From: Gnetum montanum
Lineage: Eukaryota; Streptophyta; Gnetopsida; Gnetales; Gnetaceae
Length of the DNA: 64,000 nucleotides
Assembly (NCBI GenBank): GCA_015680685.1
Contig: MNCI01001040.1
Span: 310,285 to 374,284, forward strand
Direction of reading: 5' to 3'
The position numbers and the translations under genes were made by a program. Below are positions 23,688 through 34,815 of the stretch, piece by piece. Numbering within the stretch: position 1 is the first letter of the stretch; each line of letters starts with the position of its first letter. The notes beneath the pieces are model-generated. The model saw nothing but the letters and a program-made list of their open reading frames with translations, did no database searches and was not told the DNA's origin.

Positions 23688-25615
23688 TGAAACACCACCA
23701 ATTTCGGGCTACTAAAAATTCAACAACAAATTTGTATAAGTGTCAAAACTTGGTAAATCTTTTCTAAGTGTTTGTGCTATTCTCTCTAGTGTAGCCAACG
23801 TAGCACACATCAAGGCCTATTTGGAAAAATATTTCTAAGTGTCAATAGAAGTTGCATGAAAATTTTTCTAAGTGTCCAACTACGCTCTGAATCTACCTAC
23901 TATGCTCCCCAGTGTAGCTAGCATAGCATACTTTTCCATGACTAGTTTGTCCAAAGTGCCAAGCCAGTAGTGATCAAGGTTTCTTGGGATGAACAAAATA
24001 GTTCAGAAAATTTTCTATCTCCTAGGTTTTCATGCTTGCTACGGTCCCCAATGTAGCCAGGGTAGCACATGATCCAGTGGATAGTTTCCCCAAGTACCAA
24101 GCTAGAGTTTGTCAGTATTGCTTGGGATGCATAAAATAGTTTGGCAAATTTTCTATCTCTTAGATTACTACACTCCCCAACATAGCCAACGTAGCACAAG
24201 TTTTAGTTCCTAGTTTTTCCTAAGTGTTGGATGAGGATCTGTTAAGCTAGTTTGACATGAAAGACACATTTGGCACATTTTCTAACTTCCGAGGCTACCT
24301 TTCTTTCTTTGCCCCAGAGCATAGCCAGTGTACCATGAAGGAAGACTACAAATTTTGTCAAAATTTGGCTAAGTATCCCTATTACAATATGCTATGCTCC
24401 CTAGTTTAGCCAGCATGACCAATGTTAAACATCAAAATTTTGCAAATTTTCACTAAGTGTTGTGTTATGCTCTAGAGCGTAGACAACTTGACACTAGAGA
24501 AAAGCCTTCGGCAGCCTTCAAAAGCCTCTAGAACTTGGCATAGACCTTCATCTCAAACCTGATGTTCTTTTAGTTACCAAGATCCTCAATTTTCATCCCA
24601 TTTTGCACCTCCATTGGTCCTCAAAATTGTTCCTATGCTTGACCCTACTCAAAAGAGGGGAAGACGTAGTCTCGGAGTGTAGCCTCCAAGTTGCATTGTT
24701 TTTGCATTATTTGTAGGTACATTGTGGTCTTTTCAAACTTTGGCACATGTAGTTCAGGAGGTGTATTCATAGTTCAGTAGTCTCTAAAGACCCATTGCTA
24801 TTCTTTAGAGCATAACACTTTGGTACTCTCATGAGAGCATAAAATGTTACCGTAACCCCATCTATGCTCATGACATGTGGCACCCATGCCATGTGGTGCT
24901 CGACCCACATTTCACGCTAAACCTAGCCTTATAAATACCTTGACATTCAGAACTCTAGGGGTTGACAAATCAAAAGAGCATTGGACATTTTAACATTTTG
25001 AGCATCCTTTGCACTCTTGCACTTGAGCACCTAAGCTTTGCACCTTGACACCTTCCAAAACGTAGTCCACCATTGCACCTATAGAACACAATAATAGCCA
25101 ACCTAGCAGGTTTAGTTCCCATATTAGCCATTAGCTCCATATCCCAAGCATCCCAGATACTATGACTACACTACTACATTGCCATTGTGCCTAACTATAC
25201 ACCACGTACCATTCTCACCTCTCTTCCTACAATAGCTATGCTTCCCTTTTTGGGGTGGTGCATTTTTCATTCTCAAGATTTATTCCATTTTTCTAATCAT
25301 TTTTCTTTGATATTCAGCATAGATCTTATGTTTTTTCTACTATTTGATATGTATTTGCACACTCACATCACTGTTCTTAGGTTGGGATGCCCCGCTATAC
25401 TCTGGCTTAGTCAGTCCAGGAGTTCACACATAATGTAGTATAAACCCTTTCTACACATAGTCATTTTAACACCACATAAGTCCCTATTTGATCAAGTAGA
25501 ACATTTAGGACACCTTGTTTCTACTTTCTAGCATAGCCCTCCCACAGATTCAAGGTTAGGTAATATGCTTACCAACCTCTCGGTGTTTTAGCCACCAATG
25601 TTTTTGGTCATCACA
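23688..25615 (+). repeat. 3' LTR of Tat-A
   Basis: 1,928 bases, TGAAACACC to TCACA, aligned throughout with the 5' LTR. The TATA box is at 24930-24937. Confidence 0.93.
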
Positions 25616-25620
25616 TCTAA
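25616..25620. repeat. Target site duplication of Tat-A, right copy (TCTAA)
   Basis: Exact match to 6297-6301, directly after the LTR end TCACA. Confidence 0.92.
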
Positions 25621-26332
25621 CATCATTTCTTGGGACCCGATATCATGTATCTGATATTAGAGCCTCATTATCAAGTATCTGGTATCAAGGTTGACATAAT
25701 GATGACTCATTACTAGCTATATTTATGGTTCCATTTGATTGATCCCTTTGCCAAAATCTTGGTAGTTTTTTCTTGTATAACTTAGAAATATTTTTTCTAT
25801 AAGTACCTACAATATGGATTGAATTGATTATATGGAATTTTATTTGAGTGTAATATGTATCTAGACAAAGTTTCATGAGTGGTAATAAAATTAAGATTTC
25901 TTTTATCCATTCTAGCACTTAGATTAGTTTAAGTCTATTTTTTTGTATTTTACTTGAAATTTAGTTTACTTTATTGTTCTTAAGCATTTAATATGTTAAT
26001 TCATAAGTAACATGAGTACGACCACTTCTATCATAACATACTAACACTTGATAATCACAATAGTGAATACTTGGTACACCCAACAATAAACACTTGGTAA
26101 CCCAATAGTGTTAGTACATGTTTAGGATGTGTATAGAAAGTGGGAATGGATACTCCACATTTAGGATAGTTTAATTAATTAAGTAGCAAAATTAAATACA
26201 AAATCCTTTATTTAATCACTTTATAGATAAGTAAAATAACAAAATTTATAAATATAAATATCTTGCATCTAAATCACGCTTAGCTATATGAACCAATTTA
26301 ACACAAGTGATGGTTGGAAAGACAATGACTAG
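25621..26332 (+). repeat. LTR-J, left part: old Athila-type LTR
   Basis: From about 25730 this matches the Ath-1 LTR: TAAGTACCTACAATATGGATTG parallels TAAGTGCCTACAATAGGTGTTG, and ACACAAGTGATGG...AAAGACAATGACTAG parallels CACAAGTGGAACTGGGAAGACAA. The match stops at ACTAG where Ath-1 begins and resumes at 56677. The extreme left end (25621-25700) is unclear and carries a doubled TATCTGRTATYA motif. No primer site follows the right end, so it is a solo or terminal LTR. Confidence 0.7.
26328..26332. repeat. Target site duplication of Ath-1, left copy (ACTAG)
   Basis: ACTAG directly before the LTR start TGTTGAGT, repeated at 56672-56676 directly after the LTR end CTCATCA, 30 kb away. Confidence 0.88.
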
Positions 26333-27179
26333 TGTTGAGTCATAGTTGATTGAACTGCATCGACACAATTCCATTGATGCATGGTTTAATGTGTCAATGC
26401 ATATGCATTAACATAGTTTCTAGTCTTACCCATATAAATGTGTGCAGCTACCACATTTATGAAATTCATTCATTCATAGGTTAGCCAAACTTTTGTAGTT
26501 TTTTTATTTGAGAGTTAGAATATTTTCTAAGTGCCTACAATAGGTGTTGAGATGTGTATGGATCCTTATTTGAGCACTGATGTACTTGGATACTTCAGTG
26601 TAAATGACAATAAAGATAAGCTTTTTGATAAACTTTGTCTCTTTAATGCACTTTACTATTATGAAATTTACATAATATCTCTTTAATGCACTTTACTATC
26701 ATGAAATTTATTTTATTGGATTTAATTAATCAATTAATAAAAAAAGTAATTAACGCACATAAGTACGACCATCTCGAGCATACATTAATGCTTGGAAATC
26801 ATAGTAACACTTACACTTGGTAACATAGTAGTGTTGTAATGTGTTTAGGATGTGTAATGTAAATGGAAACAAATACCTATGGTAGGATTAGTTAGGCATT
26901 AATTAGTTCTTATATTAATTAAAAATTTAATCACTTTATTTTCTACATAGGTGAATTAAATGAAAAACATAAAAATTATATAAATCATATGCCTCAGTTA
27001 TAGTTAATCATATCCTTTAACCTCACAAGTGGAACTGGGAAGACAACTATTACATCCTTGAAATTCACTACCTAGATCAAGTGTAATTAGAGAGTTAAGG
27101 TCTATAGAATTTTATTAGATCACTTAGTGAACATTAGTGATTTATATTGTTGGGCATAGGGACTACCTGCTACTCATCA
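26333..27179 (+). repeat. 5' LTR of Ath-1
   Basis: 847 bases, TGTTGAGTCA to CTACTCATCA. Aligns with 55802-56671. A TATAAAT box at 26433-26439 (CCCATATAAATGTGTGC) is matched by CCTATATACATGTGTGC in the 3' LTR, about 100 bases from the LTR start. Confidence 0.88.
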
Positions 27180-27198
27180 TTGGTGCCATTGCTAAGGA
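27180..27198 (+). promoter_or_regulatory. Primer binding site of Ath-1
   Basis: TTGGTGCCATTGCTAAGGA begins directly after the LTR. It differs from the tRNA-Asp-type site TGGCGCCGTTGCCGGGGA only by C-to-T and G-to-A transitions, in keeping with the decay seen in the frames. Confidence 0.8.
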
Positions 27199-27231
27199 CT
27201 TTAGTTAGCTACATGCACTATTTAAGAGTTA

Positions 27232-28835
27232 GTGAAATTATTTGACAATGTTGTAACAAACCTTAAAGTCGAAATCATTAATAAAAATAATAATAACAAA
27301 AGCAAACTATGTTTCTTCAAAACTAATATGGCTTCTTGTTTCATGGAAGAATCTCTACTGCTATTCAAGCATACTTCCAATCAAGGGCAAGAAGGCTTGA
27401 AACCACCCATGAGCCAACAATGAAAACTAATCTATGCTTATCTAGACAAGTATGTTCTAGATTTCACCTTCATCTTGCACTAGGATGAACAATTGTGATG
27501 GAGGGACATGGTGGACAACATCATGTTTTTGCCTAATTGATCAATTCCTACAATGTTGCTCCATAATCTCATAAGATTTGGCATCTAGAGGCTCAATTAT
27601 AAGTATGTAGTGCAAGCCCAACACTACAAGATTATCATCCCATAGATGCAAAATGGAGGAATGATTAGGAGATGGATACACACTACAAAGTATTGAAGGA
27701 AAAATGATTTGCAAACCCCTTATTCCTACGAGGCCAAAAGGAAGCATAAAATCCCTTCTCTGGGAGTTCTTAAAATACTAACTCTCCTCCCCTTCTCTTT
27801 GATGAAGGGGTCCTTAACCAAAATTTATAATCAATAGTAAACAACCTTGATTTGGGGAAGAACGAGTCTCATAACCATGGGGGCTCCAAAGGAGGGAGTA
27901 AAGGCAAGAACAATGATCGGCACCATAATAACAACAAACATGGTAATCGTGGTCAGGACCAAAGGAGAGGAAGTATCAAGCATAGTTCCGATGCTATTCC
28001 TCTTTCCTCTTCATCTTCTTCATCCTCTAGCTCTAACCAAAGCTATAGAGGAAGAGATCATGATGGAGGAGACTAATGGGATAGAGATGATCACAAACCT
28101 CACTTGAATAGTAGAGACCAGGGGCATTGGCAATCAAGGGAGGCACACCATAGAGAGAAAAGGGATAATAGGGGGCATCATAGGTATCATGGCCATCATA
28201 GGGGCTATGACTATGATGAGTCCTTTCTTACAACCAGAAACATGCTGAATATTGTGAAGGTTGTAAGGATTCCAACAAGGCATACGAAAGATAGCTAAAT
28301 CAAATGGTTGAACATGAACAATATCCCTAAGTTTGAAGGAGGATATACTTCTAATACAAAAAATAATCTCATGCCTTTCATGATACATGTGCCTTATAGA
28401 ATGTAGAAAACAAATGGAAAAAATTAAATTTGTTCCCTAGGACACTCATCAAGGAGGTTAAAAGCTAGTACTACTCCTTAGAGTTGAAATCAATCAAACA
28501 TTAGAGTATGATGTGTGAACTCTTCAATGATAAGTATTAAATGCACTCTTGAGTGTCCAACCTAAGAAAGAAAATATAAGGTTGGGAGCAAAGAATACAT
28601 GAATCCTTAGATGCAACCTTGGAAAAATATTACTCATGGTTGCATAGATGCCTAGGCCATGGCTTTTCTCAAAGGGAGCAGCTACAACATATCATAGATG
28701 GGCTTAGGACAAAACCAAGGAGAACTCTTGGGATCTATGTCCAAGGGATCCTTTTAGAGCTAAAAGCCCATCAAATACAAAGGCTAATTAAGGAAGTGGC
28801 CAAAGAAAAAGATGAGCTAAGAAAAATTAAAAGTG
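27232..28835 (+). pseudogene. gag: Decayed gag of Ath-1, first part
   Basis: Broken frames. 27852-28076 is basic, with Gly, Asn, His and Arg and a run of about ten Ser. 28104-28298 has an Arg-His-Gly repeat region. NMNNIPKFEGG at about 28312 and YYSWLHRCLGHGFSQREQL at 28627-28685 match Ath-2 gag. The segment up to 28835 ends in a charged helix (KELIKEV-type, KEKDELRKIKSAE) where Tat-B inserted. The remainder resumes at 38322. The 27232-27420 frame is the likely N-terminus but is not shared clearly with Ath-2. Confidence 0.65.
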
Positions 28836-28840
28836 CAGAG
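28836..28840. repeat. Target site duplication of Tat-B, left copy (CAGAG)
   Basis: CAGAG directly before the LTR start TGAAACACC. The right copy at 38317-38321 reads CAAAG, one G-to-A change. Confidence 0.8.
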
Positions 28841-30428
28841 TGAAACACCACAAAACTTTGGCCTAGCACTTTCAAACAAGGTTCAAGCTAAGTCATGAGG
28901 CTACCCAAGCATGAGTACAGCATGACCAAACTTGGAGGCCTCTGAAACAACCCCAGATGGTTCACGATTCAATAGGCAAGGTCCCCCTAGGGCCCATAGG
29001 CAGTTGCATCAACTTCCAGCATTTAGAATCAAAAGTTTTGGGCTCAAAATGCTTGGTTTTGGCTAAGTACACTTTGGTTATATTCTCTTACGCTACATAG
29101 CGTAAGGATCAGCGTCACCAACTTTTGGAGCCCCGAAATTGAGCCAAACTAGGCTAAAATCAGGCACAAGGACCCTCCATGACCTTCACCAAGGTCCCTA
29201 GTAGCTCCCAGCCTCTAGAAAATCAAGATTTGGGCCTCAAATATGCCATTTTGACTTGGCGATGCTAGGGTTATTTTTTAGACGCAGTACAGCGTAAGGC
29301 TCAGCGTCACTAACTAAAACAGGGCCAAAACAACATCCAAATCAGCCCAAATTTGGCACACAGAGCTCTCATGAACCATGGAATGCAGATCCACTCTGAA
29401 AATGGGTCTCACAGGTCAAAAAATGGTTCAAAATGCACTATTTTTAGGTCATATGCTGCTAGTCACGCTGACATGCTTCCAGCAGCGTAAGCCTAGCGTA
29501 CACACTTTCATATGCTGGACGTTGGACACTAGATGCTAGAAGTTGATGCCAGGACACACTGCAAACATGCCAAAGCCAAAGACATGCATGCTAAAGGCCT
29601 TAGTAGAGCAAAAATAGCACAAATTTGTAGATTTGAAGGCCAGACATCCAGATCCATTCTTGTACTTTAACATTCTTTGTACATTTTGCATTTTTTAGTG
29701 TATAAAGCTCTTACGCTGTGCATTACACATGTCAACGTAAGAGATCTTGGTCATGCTGCACACTATACATTGTAACATTTTGTGCATCCGGTCAACGCAC
29801 ACACCTATCACCCGATCCAAAGTTTTCTCACCCCGTAGCCACTGATCTTCTCCTAGATCTGAATCTTGCGTCTAAAATCCTATAAATCTCCTTTTTTTCC
29901 ACTAGATGGGGTTTCGAAAAATTTGAATCTGACACACTTAGGAGATCTAGGAATCAATCTCATATGTTGGGCTTCATACAGATTGGATGTTGTACACCTT
30001 CAATCCAAAACCTGCATCTTCCCAGCACCTGCTCTCATCCATTGGGGCTAAATGTCCACCTTGCGACCAAACCGCAACTGCGTTATGACCGGTGCACATT
30101 GTAATTGTTTATCAATACAAATAGTTTGCATTATTGTCCAAATTCTTATAGTTTACATTATTATTCTTGTTTACATTTTTTGCTATTTTCATCATTTATC
30201 ATGTAAAAAGTTTACATTCATTTTCATTTTTTTACATATAACCCAACGTACTGCGATTGCGTACATTCGGGGAAGTCCTCGTTTGATCCGCATGCAAACC
30301 ATTCAAGGCACTCTACCTTCGTTAATTTCCAGCTTGCCCTCAGGTGAAGGCAGGGTCTTACTATTTCATCCGTATATCTCTCGATGTCTGTTTATTCCAA
30401 CCTCTCACCAACGATTTTGAACGGTACA
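28841..30428 (+). repeat. 5' LTR of Tat-B
   Basis: 1,588 bases, 780 shorter than the 3' LTR. It holds one copy of a roughly 190-base unit (29119-29309) of which the 3' LTR holds five. Inverted pairs of the CTTACGCT...AGCGTAAG type occur at 29090 and 29290. TATAAAT at 29881-29887. Confidence 0.9.
29881..29887 (+). promoter_or_regulatory. TATA box in Tat-B 5' LTR
   Basis: TATAAAT in the setting AAAATCCTATAAATCTCC, kept at 37743-37749 in the 3' LTR. Confidence 0.65.
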
Positions 30429-30434
30429 GTAAAA

Positions 30435-30452
30435 TGACACTAGAAGGAGGGC
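30435..30452 (+). promoter_or_regulatory. Primer binding site of Tat-B
   Basis: TGACACTAGAAGGAGGGC starts six bases after the LTR. It is the same site as in Tat-A and Tat-C, with one change in the TGG end. Confidence 0.7.
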
Positions 30453-30948
30453 ACTTTCTCTATTAGATCCACCTCTTAGCATCCCAGATCTAGCATTCAC
30501 ACATTGTTGTCATGTTCTTTCTTGAATCACAGCATCCAACACTTAATTTTCTCATCCAGATGCCCCATCCAACATCTAGACACTATGCCTTAGCTTCAGA
30601 TGCTGCAGTTTACTCATGTTGTAGCTGCTGACGCTGCAGTTGCTCACGCTATAGTTGAAATGTTGTTGTACGTTGTTCAACACTTAGCCATATTTTCTCT
30701 CTTCAACACACACTGTAGTTTACTCATGCTACAGTTTACTCATGCTGTAGTTTACTCAAGCTGCAGTTTTACACTTAAAATTTTTTTTCACACGGTGCAG
30801 TTCATACACTGTCAATTTTACACTTACAAAATTTTTTGCACACGCTGCACACTTAGTCTTAACCATATGCTGCACACGCTGCACACTTAGCTTGAAACAC
30901 GCTTAGCACTTGTTAGCCAATTCGTACGCTATCCCATCACACATCACA
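30453..30948 (+). other. Leader of Tat-B with CTGCAGTTTACTCATG repeats
   Basis: No gene. At 30598-30775 about nine short units of the type GCTGCAGTTTACTCATG occur, some adjacent at 16 bases (30712-30770). CACGCTGCACACTTAG is doubled at 30840-30890. The ORF at 30600-30890 is translation of these repeats. Confidence 0.6.
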
Positions 30949-33592
30949 ATGGAGTCATCTCAAAACTCTAACGCACACACCTTTGTAATCCTCACACAGG
31001 AACAATATAACTTTATTTGTGTGAAGATTCAGGTCAACCTTCCCCTTGACACCACAAAATAGGAGGAAAAATGAAACTTTGAGCACATATACATGGAAGG
31101 TCATGAATTCGTCCCCCCTGTATATGACATCATCCCCCTTTCTGAGCCTCACCACTGACTCATCTCCTAGCTCCTTATGGCAAGGAGCCAAAACTCATAG
31201 AAACCCACTGAGGAGCCCCAAAACCAACATGATGTAGATGAATTCTAGGCACAATATGAACCTAAGGATTCATACCACACCCTCACTCCCCATGCCTACG
31301 TGAACCCATCATTCCACCCTTACATGGGACAAACGGCTGCTCACCAAGTGTCAACGAGCACACAAGCACTAGTATCCCAAAAAAGATTACCCACATCCAC
31401 CTCCACCTAGTACATACCGCACATGCAAACACATGAGGCCCCTTTCATCACTTCAGCTTCATACATCCAGGGTGTCACTTCACAGTTTGTGGCTAGGCAA
31501 GGAATCATACCCCTTGTTCAACAACCCACTCACTTCAACGTGTCACACCTTGCAATCCCAACTTCGAACGTTACTCCACAACAACAACTAATGACATAAT
31601 CTCCCCAACCAACTAATCTGCCTACTNTTAGAATTGTAGGTAAATACATTTCAGGGATGGGCTCATGAAGTTCATTAAGGGCTACACTCCATTGTTGGAT
31701 AAAATTCTACACAGGCTCTAGTGGTGCTTGTTTCACCTATATCAGAGTGTCTAGTGTGGCCTCAGGCTTGAGGTTGTACTTAAACCAGGTGACAAACTAA
31801 TGTAACAGATCCTCCAGAGAGGATATGGAGTTATGTGTCAGGGCTTAGTACCAATCTAAGGCTATGCTCATTAAGGACATAGTGAACACGCACAAGATTG
31901 TGTGGGGCCAAGCTTGAAGCAATAGAGTTTCTGATCAAAACATGACTAAGTGGACGTTTAGATCTCCCTTCCTATTGTACTTGGTTAACTGGGGCAATGT
32001 GATTCCCTTGAGTAAAGCTAATGGTGGCACTGAAGAGTTAATTAGATCATCATGGTAGAAGTCCAGTACTTTAACTACTTCGGTGTTGGCAATTTTGAGG
32101 TGCTTTACCTCATTAGCTAACGCTTACATCCATTGTTTTGCTTCTACCCACTCTTGAGCAGTAGGCAGATTAGTTGGTTGGGGAGATTATGTCATNACAT
32201 TGAACAAGCTGCACAAACCAACAATGATCCTACCTATGTAGCTTACAAGAACCAACATGTTGCCAAACAATAGAAAACAATAGAAACTATAGCTGTAAGC
32301 ACAAAAACAACAAACATCGGTACCAACCCACTTATAATGATAGGGGCCACCCCAAGGCCCAACTTTCAGCGCAAGGATCGCTCTAAGTACACGCTGCTAC
32401 CCGTGCGACCTTCTGAACTACTAAAGCAACTTCTTAAATTCAGGAAAATCCAATACAAACACGTAGTGGAGGTACTGCGAGCTACTAAGGAACCCCACCT
32501 TAGTAGCACCAAACAAGCCCCCAATTCCATGACATTTCAAGTTAGACCAATTCTATCACTACCATCAGATGTCTGGTCACAATACCGAAAACTTCTATGC
32601 CTTACAGGATGATCTTCAAACAATGATAGAACGGGACCAACTCTATATCAACACCTTGAGTCAACCTAGCATAGATGATGCCTCCTATGTCATAAACTCC
32701 ATTAGCATAGATAGTAAGCCTAAACCTGTGCGGTAACCTTTTGTGATCCATGTGCCTCCCAGCAAGGCAACAATCCCCTTTGCCTCCATGAGCAAGAGGC
32801 CTTCCATCGTCATCAAGGTGCCACCTAGTGCACCGAAGATACCTTTCATGGTCAAAGTACCACCATAGTCATCCACTAAGACGTTAAACTGGAAGGAACC
32901 GCAATTGTCCTTTAAGATGTTAAACTGGCATGATGCACCAACCACAATCGCCAAGAAACCTTTCGTCATTAAGGTGCCACAATAAGCTAGTCAAACACCA
33001 ATGACTCCTCCCAAACTACCATTTGTCATAAAGGTGCCACCACACGATGACCCCTCACCTACCCAGAGCCCAACCATAGGCAACGTCTCAACCTCTTCTG
33101 CCTCAAGAGTCAACCTTTCCAACAACACTGGTAAGCCTACCAAATGGCAGTAGAAGAGGACAAACAAACAACGAACAACATCTCCAATCGAAAAAAAAAG
33201 CCACATCAAGCAAGCAAAAATCGAATGTTGGGGCCCCTACTCCTAATCCCAAACAAACCAGGCCTAAGCCCTCAACCCATATAGAGAAAACCAACACAAT
33301 GACAAATAACATAGACTTTGTAGCTACACTGGCCCAGGTGAAACAAACACTCAAACAAAAGAACATAATCATGAGCTTGTATGACTTGGTCGTGACATCA
33401 TCAGCTCATCGCAAAGCCTTAGTGTAAACGTTAGCATTCATTCCTATCACAGAGGACATCCCTGCTAACATGGAATCCATCCATGCAATGATTTTGCAAC
33501 ACACACCACAAGGATTGGGTTCAAACACCTTAGCCTTATGCGACAATGCAGTTAAAGTCAACCCCGAATGAGGGGAGGTCACAACAGCTACA
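30949..33592 (+). pseudogene. gag: Decayed gag of Tat-B, with a misplaced inverted block
   Basis: Start ATG at 30949 (MESSQNS), with EQYNFICVKIQVNLPLD as in Tat-A and Tat-C. A His-, Pro- and Gln-rich stretch follows to 31626. The gag core is found only on the minus strand of 31628-32195 (LPQLTKYN, LLLQAWPHTI, ALDWY, NFIQQWSVALNELHEP), so that block is inverted relative to the rest. The plus strand resumes with ATPRPNFQRKDRSKYTLLP (32343) and YHYHQMSGHNTENFYALQDD-like frames (32560-32610). A linker then repeats PFVIKVPP about five times (32740-33050). Frames are broken by stops. Confidence 0.75.
31591..32196. other. Inverted gag block bounded by single Ns and a 36-bp inverted repeat
   Basis: 31591-31626 is the exact reverse complement of 32160-32195. 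Single N bases stand at 31627 and 32196. The block between them encodes gag core only in reverse. Two contigs overlapping by 36 bases and joined with one in the wrong orientation would give exactly this picture. Confidence 0.85.
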
Positions 33593-34006
33593 TTGGCAAT
33601 TAGCATACGTGTTGGGAAGTGTACCATTCATAGATTGCACATTGATGATGGTGCAGCAACAAACGTAGCTTTATACTCCGTCATCGACAAACTAGACATG
33701 GCAGACGAGATCATGCCAAAAAAAACCACGTGTTTAAAATCCTTCAACAGATCATGTGTCACAATTAAGGGCATAATCAACTTAGCCTTTGTGGCAGGAG
33801 AACAATTCCCCACCAGTGTGGAGTTCACTATCATAGAAGAGATGCCAAATTTCAACATGATTATTGGCAAACCTTGGCTAGCCCAACAATGGGCCGTTTC
33901 CTCACCGATACATCAAGAAATTTACCTTCCATACGAAGGTGGACAAGTCATCATACATGGCGAGAACACTCACTTTCAAGCCATCCACAACATAGACATG
34001 TCATAA
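33593..34006 (+). pseudogene. pro: Aspartic protease of Tat-B (open frame)
   Basis: The longest uninterrupted retroviral-type frame in the window, 137 codons. HIDDGAATNVALYSVIDKL (about 33641-33697) carries the active-site turn as D-D-G, where most such proteases have D-S-G or D-T-G. TTCLKSFN, GEQFPTSVEFTIIEEM and FNMIIGKPWLAQQ follow, the last being the usual end of the fold (I-I-G-K/R). The start codon is arbitrary, since protease would be translated as part of a Gag-Pro polyprotein. The C-terminal extension VIIHGENTHFQAIHNIDMS is shared with Tat-C. Confidence 0.8.
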
Positions 34007-34275
34007 GTCTTGAAAGAAGAGTCTCTTGATGGAACACCCACCACAAAAAATGCAACAGCTAAAATGCCCAAACGAGTAGTAAAAATCGAAAGCCTTCCAG
34101 AGCAACCAAAACCTAGCACACGTCCTAGACCACATCTGACTAGGAAACAACCACACAATCAAGACTCCCCTATGGCCAAAAACATGTCTGATCCCCACCC
34201 ACTCTTCACCTTTGTTCGTTGTGCATATGTCACCTTCGTTTGCATTGTACTAGCTTATGCATTTACATGTGGCAC

Positions 34276-34385
34276 AAAAAGGCCTTAAACTAAACTGCGG
34301 CCTGAAATGGCCTTAAACTAGAGCACGTGGCCTGAAAAGGCCTTAAACTAGCTCATGGTCTGAAAAGGCCTTAAACTACCACCAT
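34276..34385 (+). repeat. GGCCTTAAACTAG array (type 1) of Tat-B
   Basis: Four units of the type GGCCTGAAAAGGCCTTAAACTAGC. GGCC on both sides of TGAAA can pair. Same position relative to protease as in Tat-A and Tat-C. Confidence 0.85.
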
Positions 34386-34529
34386 TTCACATTGTTTTCT
34401 ATTTAGTGATGCATTTTAGTTCATGTTTTCTGCAGTTGCTATTTAACATTATTTTCTCTAGTTGCTTTTGTTTACAGGATCATACAGATGTACATGCATG
34501 CATCCACACTGATAGTCCTAGCATCATGA
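34386..34529 (+). other. Short spacer between the two arrays of Tat-B
   Basis: About 145 bases, T-rich, with a splice-acceptor-like TTGCTTTTGTTTACAG at 34462-34478. In Tat-A about 9.1 kb, including antisense gene and pol, lie between the equivalent arrays. Confidence 0.6.
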
Positions 34530-34815
34530 CTTGAAATTGATACCACACACTATCCTGGGTTATGACGATAAACTGACACCACACAACACTCGTTCGAAAT
34601 GATAGTAAACTAGCACTCGTCCAACATGACATTAAACTACCACATTCTTTTGCTAGATTCTGCTAAGACTATAAACTAGTTTGCCTCTTTATAGTCCATC
34701 ATAACTATAAACTAGCATTGCACTATCTGCTACGACGCTAAACTAGTAACGTCCAACAAGTTATGATGTAAAACTAATCCACGACAGTCTGCCAAAACTA
34801 TAAACTAGCAACTTC
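34530..34815 (+). repeat. TTAAACTRG array (type 2) of Tat-B
   Basis: About nine units of the form CTATGACNATAAACTAGCAC, 30-37 bases apart, matching the Tat-A array after integrase. Confidence 0.85.

Larger units (their letters stand above)
6302..25615 (+). mobile_element. Tat-A: full-length Tat-clade Ty3/gypsy element
   Basis: Two LTRs (6302-8225 and 23688-25615) begin TGAAACACC, end TCACA and are flanked by TCTAA. Inside are a primer site, gag, protease, an insert with an antisense gene, RT with RNase H, a second RNase H and integrase, in the Ty3/gypsy order. The second RNase H between the first RNase H and integrase is the hallmark of the Tat lineage (Ogre, Retand and relatives). At 19.3 kb it is long, as Ogre-type elements are. 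All frames carry stops, so it cannot move on its own now. The integrase Asp, Asp, Glu and the RT YVDD are still readable, which makes it the best-kept pol in the window. Confidence 0.93.

Noticed and set aside
25640-25695. Doubled TATCTGRTATYA motif resembling a tRNA-Met primer site
   Set aside because: It is not next to a recognisable LTR end and no chromovirus or copia frame follows; probably chance or a small local doubling.
30052-30420. 122-residue hydrophobic ORF, with a partial match at 37914-38129
   Set aside because: It lies in the R/U5 part of the Tat-B LTR, after the TATA box; similarity follows from LTR identity.
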